DNA from: Bdellovibrionales bacterium
GTDB taxonomy: Bacteria > Bdellovibrionota > Bdellovibrionia > Bdellovibrionales > Bdellovibrionaceae
NCBI GenBank assembly: GCA_005793345.1
Contig: SXSU01000004.1
Location: 1-61,960, forward strand
DNA: 61,960 bases
Direction: 5' to 3'
Below, in pieces: positions 54,385 to 61,960 of this stretch. The notes beneath the pieces were generated by a model that made no database searches, had not been told where the DNA came from, and was given only the letters and a program-made list of their open reading frames with translations. Each line of letters begins with the position of its first letter. The first letter of the stretch is position 1. The position numbers and the translations under genes are program-made.

Positions 54385-54633
54385 ACAAAAAATAACTGCT
54401 TATGATTAAGTCTGATTGCTGCGCAATTTTATCAGACATAATCATAAGCAGTTATTCTCTTGTTTGTTTGGGGCGATTTTCAATCACCCCGTATTATGAA
54501 AATCCAAACTAAAGTTGGTATTTTCATAATAACTTCTCATGATTAAGTCTGATCGCTTCGCGATTATATCAGACATAATCATCAGCAGTTATTTTCTTGT
54601 TTGTTTGGGGTGATTTTTGAATCACCCCTTATT
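54385..54633 (+). repeat. tandem composite repeat A-B-C-A-B (copy 12)
   Basis: The first A is perfect: CTGCTTATGATTAAGTCTGAT and ATCAGACATAATCATAAGCAG around ATTGC-TGC-GCAAT. A flank and B (GGGGCGATTTTCAATCACCCC) follow, then module C (GTATTATGAAAATCCAAACT / AGTTGGTATTTTCATAATAAC). A second A comes next (ACTTCTCATGATTAAG, ATCGC-TTC-GCGAT, ATCAGACATAATCATCAGCAG), then another flank and B (GGGGTGATTTTTGAATCACCCC). It is the largest unit in the window and shows the modules can be chained. Confidence 0.92.
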
Positions 54634-54824
54634 AACTAATTTGAGATATTATATTCATTAAAGTAAAATGAAATAGCTCAGATAATGAAATATAAAGTTT
54701 ATAAATAAGGTTACAAATTTTGAAAATTGTTAAGTGGTGCGCCCTCCAGCCCTAAGCTGGTCGATCACCTGGGTTACTGGCTAAATAGATTAATACGTCC
54801 TCCGATTGAAGGTACTTACTGAGC
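54634..54824. other. intergenic region downstream of the zeta-like operon
   Basis: About 190 nt with no gene. The stretch around 54735-54790 is much richer in G and C than its surroundings and contains GCCCTCCAGCCCTAAGCTGG and GGTCGATCACC. I could not fold it into a tRNA or a clear terminator. Confidence 0.4.
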
Positions 54825-55019
54825 TTAGATTTCTTTTTCATTTTTAGCTTTCTCCCTTTTTAATTCCTGTTTAAGTAATTCTTTTGAGAGAGGTGCAAAA
54901 GCCTTCATTCTTTTTTTCTTCTCTTTAAAGGCTTTTTCTTTTTCTTTAAGAATTTTCGGAAAAAGCTTCAGGGCTTTATCTATTAACTTTAAAGTTTTTT
55001 TATTTTCTGCTGAAGTCAT
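54825..55019 (-). CDS. small Lys/Glu-rich helical protein, possible partner of the zeta-like kinase
   Basis: A 64-aa protein, about half K, E and R, predicted to be one or two long helices (IDKALKLFPKILKEKEKAFK and the following run). Its ATG at 55019 lies 20 nt inside the end of the kinase gene in another frame, with AAGGT shortly upstream, so translation is coupled. Small genes next to zeta-like or COG4185-type kinases are often antitoxins or cofactors, but the usual order is antitoxin first and no antitoxin family was recognised here. The short length and biased composition leave some doubt that it is real. Confidence 0.5.
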   Translation of the reverse strand: MTSAENKKTLKLIDKALKLFPKILKEKEKAFKEKKKRMKAFAPLSKELLKQELKREKAKNEKEI

Positions 55020-55620
55020 AGACCTTACCTTGTGAGAATAATTTTACAAACTGCTCTTGTTGTTTCAAAGGAAGTGATTCGAATTCCTGCCGGCTCATTA
55101 TTTTTTTAGGGCTCTTGCCAGAATTATTAAAAATATACCATTCAGTTGCGAGAGGGCGGTAAAGGTTCCAAAAATTTTCAAAGCAACGAGGGTGACGGCG
55201 ATGTACGGATTCAGTGGGTATGTTGTGCCCTCCCATTTGAACTCTTTTTTTTATGCGCCCAATATTTTTTTTCACATTTTCTAAGTATAAAAAATAAATA
55301 ATTACATCATAACCTAGAGTTTTAGCTTGTGTTAACAAGTGGGCCCAAGTTCTGCCAGAAAGTGTGGATTCAAAGCTAAAGCTCGTACCTTTTTCGAGTT
55401 GATTTTTGATTTCTGTAATAAGGACACGACCAGCTTGAAAGGAAGCTCTTTCAAAATCCAGTGGGGCTATCCCAGAGGCAATGAGGTCGGGGTTTAAAAA
55501 TACAGAATTTTGTTTTGTACGAAGAAAGTAGCTTTCAGCAAAAGTAGTCTTACCTGACCCATTAGGGCCGGCTACTATTTCAATTAACTTTTTATTGGGT
55601 GTATCTGATTTTGACTTAAT
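55000..55620 (-). CDS. zeta-toxin/COG4185-like P-loop kinase with AUU start
   Basis: A nucleotide-binding protein of about 206 aa. From the N terminus: EIVAGPNGSGKTTFAESYF (Walker A), VFLNPDLIASGIAPLDFERA (substrate-binding Asp region), FSFESTLSGRTWAHLL, the strand VIIYFLYLENV, RIKKRVQMGGHNIP and RRHPRCFENFW with conserved Arg residues, as in the COG4185/zeta superfamily. The frame was followed unbroken from 55635 to 55000, but it contains no ATG, GTG or TTG before the Walker motif; a stop at about 55635-55633 limits it. The only start well placed after the ribosome site AAGAGGAG (55634-55627) is ATT at 55620, 6 nt away. That site can pair with TCCTCTT upstream. Zeta kinases phosphorylate UDP-sugars; COG4185 members are largely uncharacterised. 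Confidence 0.75.
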   Translation of the reverse strand: MKSKSDTPNKKLIEIVAGPNGSGKTTFAESYFLRTKQNSVFLNPDLIASGIAPLDFERASFQAGRVLITEIKNQLEKGTSFSFESTLSGRTWAHLLTQAKTLGYDVIIYFLYLENVKKNIGRIKKRVQMGGHNIPTESVHRRHPRCFENFWNLYRPLATEWYIFNNSGKSPKKIMSRQEFESLPLKQQEQFVKLFSQGKVYDFSRK

Positions 55621-55626
55621 TTTTGA

Positions 55627-55665
55627 CTCCTCTTAATTGAAGAGGACTTTGTTTTCAAGAGGAGG
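55627..55665 (-). promoter_or_regulatory. Shine-Dalgarno-sequestering hairpins before the kinase gene
   Basis: On the minus strand AAGAGGAG (55634-55627) is the ribosome site. TCCTCTT (55646-55640) lies five nt before it and pairs perfectly with AAGAGGA. A second element, CCTCCTCTT (55665-55657), can pair with AAGAGGAG as an alternative. Two mutually exclusive sequestering stems followed by an AUU start suggest strong translational repression, perhaps with a switch. Confidence 0.55.
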
Positions 55666-55694
55666 TATTTAAAGAAGTATTATATATTATAAGT

Positions 55695-55777
55695 TGGTGC
55701 GCGGAGAGGGACTTGAACCCTCACGCTTGCGCATACGCCCCTCAAACGTACGTGTCTACCAATTCCACCATCCGCGC
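55695..55777 (-). tRNA. tRNA-Leu (anticodon GAG)
   Basis: The minus strand folds into a class II tRNA. The acceptor stem is GCGCGGA/TCCGCGC with an encoded CCA. The D arm has AATTGGTAGAC. The anticodon stem TACGT/GCGTA holds the loop TTGAGGG, giving anticodon GAG. A long variable arm follows, then the T arm GAGGG-TTCAAGT-CCCTC. The long variable arm and discriminator A agree with leucine. Confidence 0.95.
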
Positions 55778-56083
55778 AATTTATTTTAAAACTTCAATCT
55801 CCCTTAAACTAAACCTCATGCAATCACTTAATTTCTACTTTTGATCTCAAAAAGGCCGGTCGATGCATCTACCAACCTATTATTTTAAAACCCCTAAGAT
55901 TTTAAAATAATTTAACAAGTACCATTCTTCTAGTGGTCGCTCGACACCTTCCACAAGACCCTCAAACTAAAGTTTGTATTTTCTTAATAGTTTAGTAAGC
56001 ATAGGGTATATTTTTCAATGAATCAATTATTTTTTAGTAAAAAGAAATTGTGCAAAACAATGTCTTCTAATATGGGTAATTGA
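55778..56083. other. intergenic region with palindrome and module C remnant
   Basis: There is no gene in these 306 nt. ATTATTTTAAAA (55879-55890) and TTTTAAAATAAT (55900-55911) form a perfect 12-bp stem, possibly a terminator or operator. CAAACTAAAGTTTGTATTTTCTTAATAG (about 55964-55990) is half of repeat module C, without the modules that normally flank it. Confidence 0.5.
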
Positions 56084-57142
56084 ATGAAAAAAACAGAACT
56101 AAATTTTACATATCCAGAATCACTCATTGCAACGTCCCCCCAAGACGTTTCAAGAGTAATGTTAGTAGGCGATGCCAAAGAATTAAATATTTTATCAAAT
56201 AACTATGAGAGAATAGATAATTCAACTCAAGTTATAACAGAAATTAATTGGGATCATTTAATTGGCTTGATTAAAGCTGGTGATATTCTGGTCCTCAACG
56301 ATACTAAAGTTGTTCCTCGAAGAATAAACGATGTATTATTTCTTAATTCAACTGATCAATTAACATGGCAAGTTTTATTTCCTTCCAAAAAGTTAAAAAT
56401 TGGACAAACGTTTGAGTTAGTACCTGGTCTTATAGATTTAAAACTTATTGAAAAAGGATTACCACAAATTGTAGAAAGTAATATTCCTTTAACTGAAGAA
56501 CTTTTTGAAAAGCATGGTGAGCTTGCATTGCCCCCTTATATTCAAAAGATGCGTTCATCTTTTAAAAATCAAATTGAAGATAGAACTTGGTATCAAACAC
56601 ATTGGGCAGAGAAGGGTGGAAGTTTTGCGGCACCAACAGCTAGTTTACACTTTAAAAAACATCAAATAGATTATTTACAATCAAAGGGTGTCCAAATTTT
56701 AAAGTTAACACTTCATGTAGGGCTGGGTACTTTCTTGCCTGTTCATGCAGAAAATTTAAATCATCATGAAATGCATTCCGAGTCAGTTTATATACCCCAA
56801 TTAGTATGGGATAAAATTCTAAAGGCAAAGCAAGAAGGACGAAATATTTGGGCACTAGGAACGACTGTAACTCGAGCACTTGAAAGTGCTGCCCATGGTC
56901 TTATAAAAGTGGATAGTTGGGACTCTACAAAACTATTAATATTACCTGGATTTCAATTTAAAATTGTTGACCGACTACTTACTAATTTTCATCAACCTGA
57001 AAGTACTTTATTAGCCTTAGTATATGCCTTTGCTGGTCAACAAAAAGTTACAAAAGCTTACAACTGGGCAATTGAAAACCAATTTCGATTATTTAGTTAT
57101 GGAGATTTGTCTGTTTGGTTGAAGGAGCATAACTACTCTTAA
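56084..57142 (+). CDS. queA: S-adenosylmethionine:tRNA ribosyltransferase-isomerase
   Basis: Makes epoxyqueuosine in tRNA from preQ1 by transferring the ribosyl part of S-adenosylmethionine. The 352-aa protein shows FTYPESLIATSPQDVSRVML at the N terminus, ILVLNDTKVVPRRI, LPPYIQKM, DRTWYQTHWAEKGGSFAAPTASLHF, LTLHVGLGTFLPVHAENLNHHEMHSE and the C-terminal TNFHQPESTLLALVYAFAG. Length fits QueA (about 350 aa). The usual P-E-x-x-I-A and R-x-x-S-R-L motifs are slightly altered at the N terminus. It is followed, after a repeat remnant, by tgt, the enzyme acting just before it in the same pathway. Confidence 0.95.
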   Translation: MKKTELNFTYPESLIATSPQDVSRVMLVGDAKELNILSNNYERIDNSTQVITEINWDHLIGLIKAGDILVLNDTKVVPRRINDVLFLNSTDQLTWQVLFPSKKLKIGQTFELVPGLIDLKLIEKGLPQIVESNIPLTEELFEKHGELALPPYIQKMRSSFKNQIEDRTWYQTHWAEKGGSFAAPTASLHFKKHQIDYLQSKGVQILKLTLHVGLGTFLPVHAENLNHHEMHSESVYIPQLVWDKILKAKQEGRNIWALGTTVTRALESAAHGLIKVDSWDSTKLLILPGFQFKIVDRLLTNFHQPESTLLALVYAFAGQQKVTKAYNWAIENQFRLFSYGDLSVWLKEHNYS

Positions 57143-57171
57143 TAAAACTAAATTCTCGCTTGTGAAAAGTA

Positions 57172-57198
57172 TTGAATCATGAGCAGTAATTTTCTTGA
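57172..57198 (+). repeat. truncated repeat end (module A 3' arm and flank)
   Basis: AATCATGAGCAGTAATTTTCTTG matches the closing arm of module A plus the start of the conserved flank (AATCATGAGCAGTTATTTTCTTG elsewhere). The rest of the unit is missing. It lies between queA and tgt. Confidence 0.6.
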
Positions 57199-57313
57199 TA
57201 ATATATTAGTAAATAATATAAAATTCAAAACACAGAAAAATTAAATATAAAAATGTATTATAAAAAATAATTTAATAATTTAAAAGTTTAATAATTAAAT
57301 TATTAAACAATAA

Positions 57314-58507
<1,194 letters not shown>

Positions 58508-58513
58508 GATGGT

Positions 58514-59923
58514 TTATAAAGCTAAAAAATCAAATAAGTTTTTTTGAAATTCAGGTACCCATAAAGTTCCAAGATGTCCACCCATAGGGTAAATTTTTGA
58601 ATGACTATTTTGCTTTTTATTTTCAAGTAAGAGTTTTTTTATTTCATCATTCCATAAAAAATCATTTTGATTTTCATAAATAGCCCATTGAAATTTTGAA
58701 TTAAAAAGAGAGTCATTACTGCTCCAATGAGTAAACAATGTATATAAGTCGGACGTATCATTAATAGATTTTTCAAATTCTTCAGTGGTAATAGGTTCAA
58801 TGGTGTTACTATTTTTATTCATGTAATCTACAAGGGTAGAATTTTTTAAAACTATAAATTGATAATAGTCTTTAAAGGATAATTTTGAGGCTTCTTTTTT
58901 AGCTGTAGAAATATTTCTCATCGTTAGTGGAGTTTTAATTATTCCCAAATTATTAATAGATTGGGAGGCTAAAATCAAATCACTTAGTGAATCTCTAAAT
59001 CTCATTCCAATTAACCATGCAATTTGTTTTTCACTAAGCTTAATTGATAATAGCAACGAAGGAATGTTATGATCTTCTACTTTTTTAGATATTAAATCAT
59101 TAATTAGTCCCATTGAATAATCTTGAAGGGCGCGTTTGTGCTCTTCGCTGTAGTTTTGTCCATAGAGTAAAAGTTCATCAAGTTTAAGTAAAGACTGTTC
59201 TGGATTAAAAGCTGGATTGATTAAAATTAGTTTTTCAATTAGAAAATTTTTTTGAATAAGATTTTCATTAAATGCAAAACTAGCATCAGAGGCTCCCAAT
59301 GATTGCCCTATTAAATAGATTTTAGAAGGAGTGGCATTATAGGATTTTAAAAAATCTCTATAGGCAAGCTTCATTAATTGATACATATCCTTTGCATCCT
59401 GTGGACCATACCCTGGAGACCCGGTAGTGCTCGCGGCTATTGCGAATTGCCAACTCATTGTTGAACTCATCACAATTACGTTATAACCTTTTTTTCGAAT
59501 TAACTCAGCCATGTAAAGCGATGATGGTGTTGAGGCATTGGCACCTAAACCAGGAAAGAAAAAAACTAAAGGTGCTTGTTTTGAGGCTGTTCCATAAAAA
59601 GCAATGGGTACATGGTTTTTATTTGCAAAAATACTTAAGTTAGATCTTTCGGGGTGCAAGGTGTAGTCTTTGAAGTGAATTCCTTGAAAGGTAGTAGGTC
59701 TTAAGATAATTGATGAAACTGATGAGAGGTAAATTCGATCAGTGGGATAAGGAAAGTCCTTATTCTCAACAAAAGGATTATATATAAAATCATTTGTTGA
59801 ATCATCTATGACCTGGGCATTTGAGTTGATTGGTAGTACAAAAAAAGTCAGAGTTAAGAGTAAACTTAGAAAACAATCAATGACCACTGAATTTTTTTTT
59901 GCATTGTTAAAATCTATGAACAT
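58514..59923 (-). CDS. secreted alpha/beta hydrolase
   Basis: A 469-aa exported protein with a signal peptide (hydrophobic residues about 16-33, cleavage near SNA-QV). Its alpha/beta hydrolase core has APLVFFFPGLGANASTPSSL (oxyanion strand and loop), YNVIVMSSTMSW, and the nucleophile elbow KIYLIGQSLGASDASFAF with Ser in GQSLG. KLILINPAFNP follows the elbow. A late His in PMGGHLGTLW is the probable catalytic base. The substrate cannot be told; lipases, esterases and peptidases share the fold. GGGGGA lies before the ATG. It converges with tgt with a 6-nt gap. Confidence 0.8.
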   Translation of the reverse strand: MFIDFNNAKKNSVVIDCFLSLLLTLTFFVLPINSNAQVIDDSTNDFIYNPFVENKDFPYPTDRIYLSSVSSIILRPTTFQGIHFKDYTLHPERSNLSIFANKNHVPIAFYGTASKQAPLVFFFPGLGANASTPSSLYMAELIRKKGYNVIVMSSTMSWQFAIAASTTGSPGYGPQDAKDMYQLMKLAYRDFLKSYNATPSKIYLIGQSLGASDASFAFNENLIQKNFLIEKLILINPAFNPEQSLLKLDELLLYGQNYSEEHKRALQDYSMGLINDLISKKVEDHNIPSLLLSIKLSEKQIAWLIGMRFRDSLSDLILASQSINNLGIIKTPLTMRNISTAKKEASKLSFKDYYQFIVLKNSTLVDYMNKNSNTIEPITTEEFEKSINDTSDLYTLFTHWSSNDSLFNSKFQWAIYENQNDFLWNDEIKKLLLENKKQNSHSKIYPMGGHLGTLWVPEFQKNLFDFLAL

Positions 59924-60134
59924 AGATCCCCCTTGAATATTGGTTATGATGAGGTCTATCTACCAAAACAAAAATATCATTCAATAAAGAATTTTTTTAT
60001 TGAGGAAATTAAACAATTTTTTTCAACCAGAGCGTCAATTCTAATTTTATTTAAGAAGTCGATAAAATTTAAGTAGACATTTTATCATTTTTTTATAAGA
60101 ATAAATGTCTCCAATTCACTGTTTTATTTAAAAT

Positions 60135-60226
60135 GCCCCGGTGGCGAAATTGGTAGACGCACAGGACTTAAAATCCTGGGCTACGGTCAAACGGGCGTGC
60201 CAGTTCAAGTCTGGCCCGGGGCACCA
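60135..60226 (+). tRNA. tRNA-Leu (anticodon TAA)
   Basis: A class II tRNA with acceptor stem GCCCCGG/CCGGGGC and encoded CCA at 60224-60226. The D arm has AATTGGTAGAC, the anticodon stem is CAGGA/TCCTG around loop CTTAAAA (anticodon TAA), and there is a long variable arm and the T arm with TTCAAGT. The 3' end of tRNA-Leu genes is a frequent integration site for mobile elements; the genes that follow differ in character from the rest of the window. Confidence 0.96.
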
Positions 60227-60263
60227 ACTTTATATGCAAATTCAAATACTTACAAAATTTTAA

Positions 60264-60295
60264 AAATCCCAAAATTTAGTTTTGGGATTTTTTTT
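60264..60295 (+). terminator. intrinsic terminator after tRNA-Leu
   Basis: AAATCCCAAAA (60264-60274) and TTTTGGGATTT (60280-60290) form a perfect 11-bp stem with a 5-nt loop, followed by a run of T residues to 60295. It ends the tRNA transcript. Confidence 0.92.
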
Positions 60296-60342
60296 ACCTT
60301 TTGACGACGTATTGACGACACTCAAAAAAAGTTCACCTAAAA

Positions 60343-60383
60343 GTCCTAGGACAACAGCTAAAAAATCCTAGGATATAGGCCTA
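60343..60383. promoter_or_regulatory. phased CCTAGG palindromes, probable operator
   Basis: GTCCTAGGAC (60343-60352), ATCCTAGGAT (60365-60374) and TAGGCCTA (60376-60383) are three perfect palindromes just before the gene at 60405. The centres of the first two are 22 bp apart and the third lies 10 bp further, close to whole helical turns. This spacing suits a dimeric repressor binding one face of the DNA. Confidence 0.5.
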
Positions 60384-60404
60384 GAAAATGCATTCAGTAA
60401 TTTT

Positions 60405-61787
60405 ATGATAATTAAAAGGTTATTTTACCTAATAAACGGTGTATTCTTATTTGGCATATGTGTGCCCACTTTTGCACATTCTAAATTTAAACCCAATTTG
60501 ACAATCAATAAATCCTGTATATCAATATTTGAAACAAAAGAACAAAGTTTGGACAGGTTTAGGTCCCAAGACAGAAAAATTCTACCAAACAGAACAGACT
60601 TAAACCTAAAGTATCCGAAGTTAAATGTAGAGAGATCACATTTTAATCTTCCTGAAAATGAATTCTTAGATCAAATAATGACAGCGGTAGAAATGCTTGC
60701 GCCTCCACCAAAGCAACTAGCTGAGAAATGGTATATGGATCGTGACCGATTAAAGAACACAGTTTATGAGGCCAGGGAATTCGCATCTCGAGTTCTAGAT
60801 GTTGCAAGGCGAATATTTACACAATTGGATAATGAATTTGGTAAGGGAAATTATAGTGTTGTTACCTTAGAGCGTGGTATGCGTGATGTAAGGCTGGCAC
60901 TTGAACACATTAGTGTTAGAGAAAAAATGGATGTAAAAGTTACGGGACTGACGGCAGATACCGATTTTGTCAGAAATATTATTGATGAATTTGGTTCTGA
61001 AGGTCAGGAAATGATTCATGAATATTTAAAAGATAACGGCCTAGACGATGACGAACTAAGTGCCAATCCAGGAAAACAAGTGGTAGTTATAGATACGGGG
61101 TGGTGGGGGCAGACGATGCGAAATTTTACTGAAGTTTTGGGCCAATCAAGACCTACAACTGAAAACTCCCGTAATTTTGCTGGTAGGATTACAAAAATTA
61201 TCAATAACAATTCTACCGCAATAGTGATTGGTGATGGAGACTTTGAAGTTTCAAAGAATTTAAGTCAATTAGGTGTTAAAGTTATAAGAGATCCCTATGG
61301 TCAAAGAGTGCCTCCAACAGCATTTTCGACATCGGAATTAAAAGGAGACTATTTTTCGAAATTTTCACCTGATTTAATAGATCAGTTAAAAAACGGCACA
61401 GCATATCTGGTTTTTGCCGACACAGACCCTTCTTCCTCTAATATTAACCACATCAGCAATTTTTTAAGAGAAAACACAATAGAACCTGGCAAAGTTATTA
61501 TTACCAGACATTTCAATAAGTTGGACCAAAAATTCAGAAAGAATCTTCATTACAAACTTTTATTGAGTTCTAACCACTCTATTCCGAGTATGCTAGGTAA
61601 TTATGAGGATCAATTCGTGCGTTGGACTGAAAATTCACCAAAGCAATATTTGAGTGTTCGTACAATTGTAATCGATAAACATGGAAACATTGAACCTGAA
61701 TTTGAATTTGACTCCCCAATGAAGCAAGCTGAAGCCATTGTTTGGGAGTATGCATTAGGAAATAAATTTAGACAGGATTTAAATTAA
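60405..61787 (+). CDS. exported protein of unknown function next to tRNA-Leu
   Basis: A 460-aa protein with a likely signal peptide (residues 1-24, FGICVPTFAHS). The middle contains VVTLERGMRDVRLALEHIS and, about 80 residues later, QVVVIDTGWWGQTMRNFTEV. A D-x-G-W-x-G(S/T/Q)-type motif occurs in some phosphoribosyltransferase- or HAD-like proteins, but I cannot assign the family. TAYLVFADTDPSSSN and PGKVIITRHFNKLDQKF follow. No ribosome site is visible at the ATG. The text is slightly less AT-rich and uses more AGG/CGA and GGG codons than its neighbours, and it is preceded by a tRNA and phased palindromes. These point to possible horizontal acquisition. Confidence 0.55.
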   Translation: MIIKRLFYLINGVFLFGICVPTFAHSKFKPNLTINKSCISIFETKEQSLDRFRSQDRKILPNRTDLNLKYPKLNVERSHFNLPENEFLDQIMTAVEMLAPPPKQLAEKWYMDRDRLKNTVYEAREFASRVLDVARRIFTQLDNEFGKGNYSVVTLERGMRDVRLALEHISVREKMDVKVTGLTADTDFVRNIIDEFGSEGQEMIHEYLKDNGLDDDELSANPGKQVVVIDTGWWGQTMRNFTEVLGQSRPTTENSRNFAGRITKIINNNSTAIVIGDGDFEVSKNLSQLGVKVIRDPYGQRVPPTAFSTSELKGDYFSKFSPDLIDQLKNGTAYLVFADTDPSSSNINHISNFLRENTIEPGKVIITRHFNKLDQKFRKNLHYKLLLSSNHSIPSMLGNYEDQFVRWTENSPKQYLSVRTIVIDKHGNIEPEFEFDSPMKQAEAIVWEYALGNKFRQDLN

Positions 61788-61827
61788 AAATCCGGTTCCA
61801 AAATTATTGTTATTCATTATGTGGTGT

Positions 61828-61960
61828 TCACGCAATTTCTTCCGCTTTGACATATAGTGGCTGATTGCCTTTTTTAATTTTTATTAACGAGTATTCTTCC
61901 ATCGTTTTTAAAATGACTTCTCGTTCCTTTTTTCTTTTCTCAAGTGCATTTTCTATACCA
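61828..61960 (-). CDS. C-terminal part of an unidentified gene (runs off the window)
   Basis: An open frame enters from the window end and stops at TGA (61830-61828). The 43 visible residues include LEKRKKEREVILKTMEEYSL and IKIKKGNQPLYVKAEEIA, charged and helical at first, then probably strands. It converges with the gene at 60405. Too little is present to name it. Confidence 0.45.
   Translation of the reverse strand, partial: GIENALEKRKKEREVILKTMEEYSLIKIKKGNQPLYVKAEEIA

Noticed and set aside
54385-54633. CRISPR-like array from repeated palindromes
   Set aside because: Spacers are not unique sequences of equal length but conserved modules B and C, and no cas genes are nearby.
54730-54800. 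Possible tRNA or tRNA fragment in GC-rich text
   Set aside because: No acceptor, T-arm or anticodon arm could be folded on either strand.
55000-55338. A short 112-aa ORF read as a truncated kinase
   Set aside because: The frame continues upstream without a stop to about 55632 and includes an intact Walker A motif, so the gene is complete but has a non-standard start.

Overview
The window is about 62 kb of AT-rich chromosome from a Gram-negative bacterium that most resembles a low-GC relative of the Bdellovibrio group (Bdellovibrionota). This is an inference from gene content. The TIGR03545/TIGR03546 pair, a mevalonate-pathway cluster next to ordinary proteobacterial housekeeping genes, many secreted hydrolases and wall enzymes, and numerous large lipoproteins fit that group. 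No 16S rRNA gene is present to confirm it.

Layout. 0-13 kb: an M4 metallopeptidase, the TIGR03546/TIGR03545 membrane pair, an AmiC-type amidase preceded by a probable sigma-54-driven 54-nt C-rich RNA, a coiled-coil protein, a PKD/Hint lipoprotein with a partner gene, and a subtilase. 13-27 kb: a zinc-ribbon protein, a polytopic membrane protein, an outer-membrane barrel coupled to a 1016-aa lipoprotein, dihydroorotase, a coiled-coil membrane protein, a HEAT protein, a Tat-exported flavoprotein and an astacin-like lipoprotein that has lost catalytic residues. 26.7-41 kb: rpmI-rplT, a mevalonate cluster (fni-mvaA-GHMP kinase), endonuclease I, a histidine kinase, gpmA and the 2-oxoglutarate dehydrogenase operon (odhA-odhB-lpd). 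41-55 kb: a lytic transglycosylase-like protein, an L,D-transpeptidase, pntA-pntB, a membrane protein-ppk-ppx operon, a candidate structured RNA, an AlkB-like oxygenase and a PQQ dehydrogenase-cytochrome. 55-62 kb: a zeta-like kinase operon, tRNA-Leu(GAG), queA, tgt, a secreted hydrolase, tRNA-Leu(TAA), and an unfamiliar gene plus a partial gene that may start a genomic island.

The strongest unexplained signal is a dispersed, modular family of palindromic repeats found in more than a dozen intergenic places. Module A is a nested hairpin around ATCGC-TTC-GCGAT. Module B is a G/C hairpin of the GGGG(C/T)GATT...AATCACCCC type with a conserved T-rich flank. Module C is a longer AT-rich palindrome. 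Typical units are A-B-A; others are C-B-A and A-B-C-A-B. Module A stems differ between copies but mostly stay complementary. Several copies begin exactly at, or supply, the stop codon of the neighbouring gene, and one degraded copy supplies a ribosome binding site. No transposase for them is visible here.

Three other regulatory candidates stand out: the sigma-54/C-rich RNA or attenuator before the amidase; a zeta-like kinase gene with only an AUU start and a Shine-Dalgarno sequence sequestered by two alternative upstream complements; and a structured RNA at 51.5 kb carrying an 11-nt exact complement of the 16S anti-Shine-Dalgarno. All coordinates and motifs come from reading the sequence by eye. 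Family assignments rest on recognised motifs and no searches were run.
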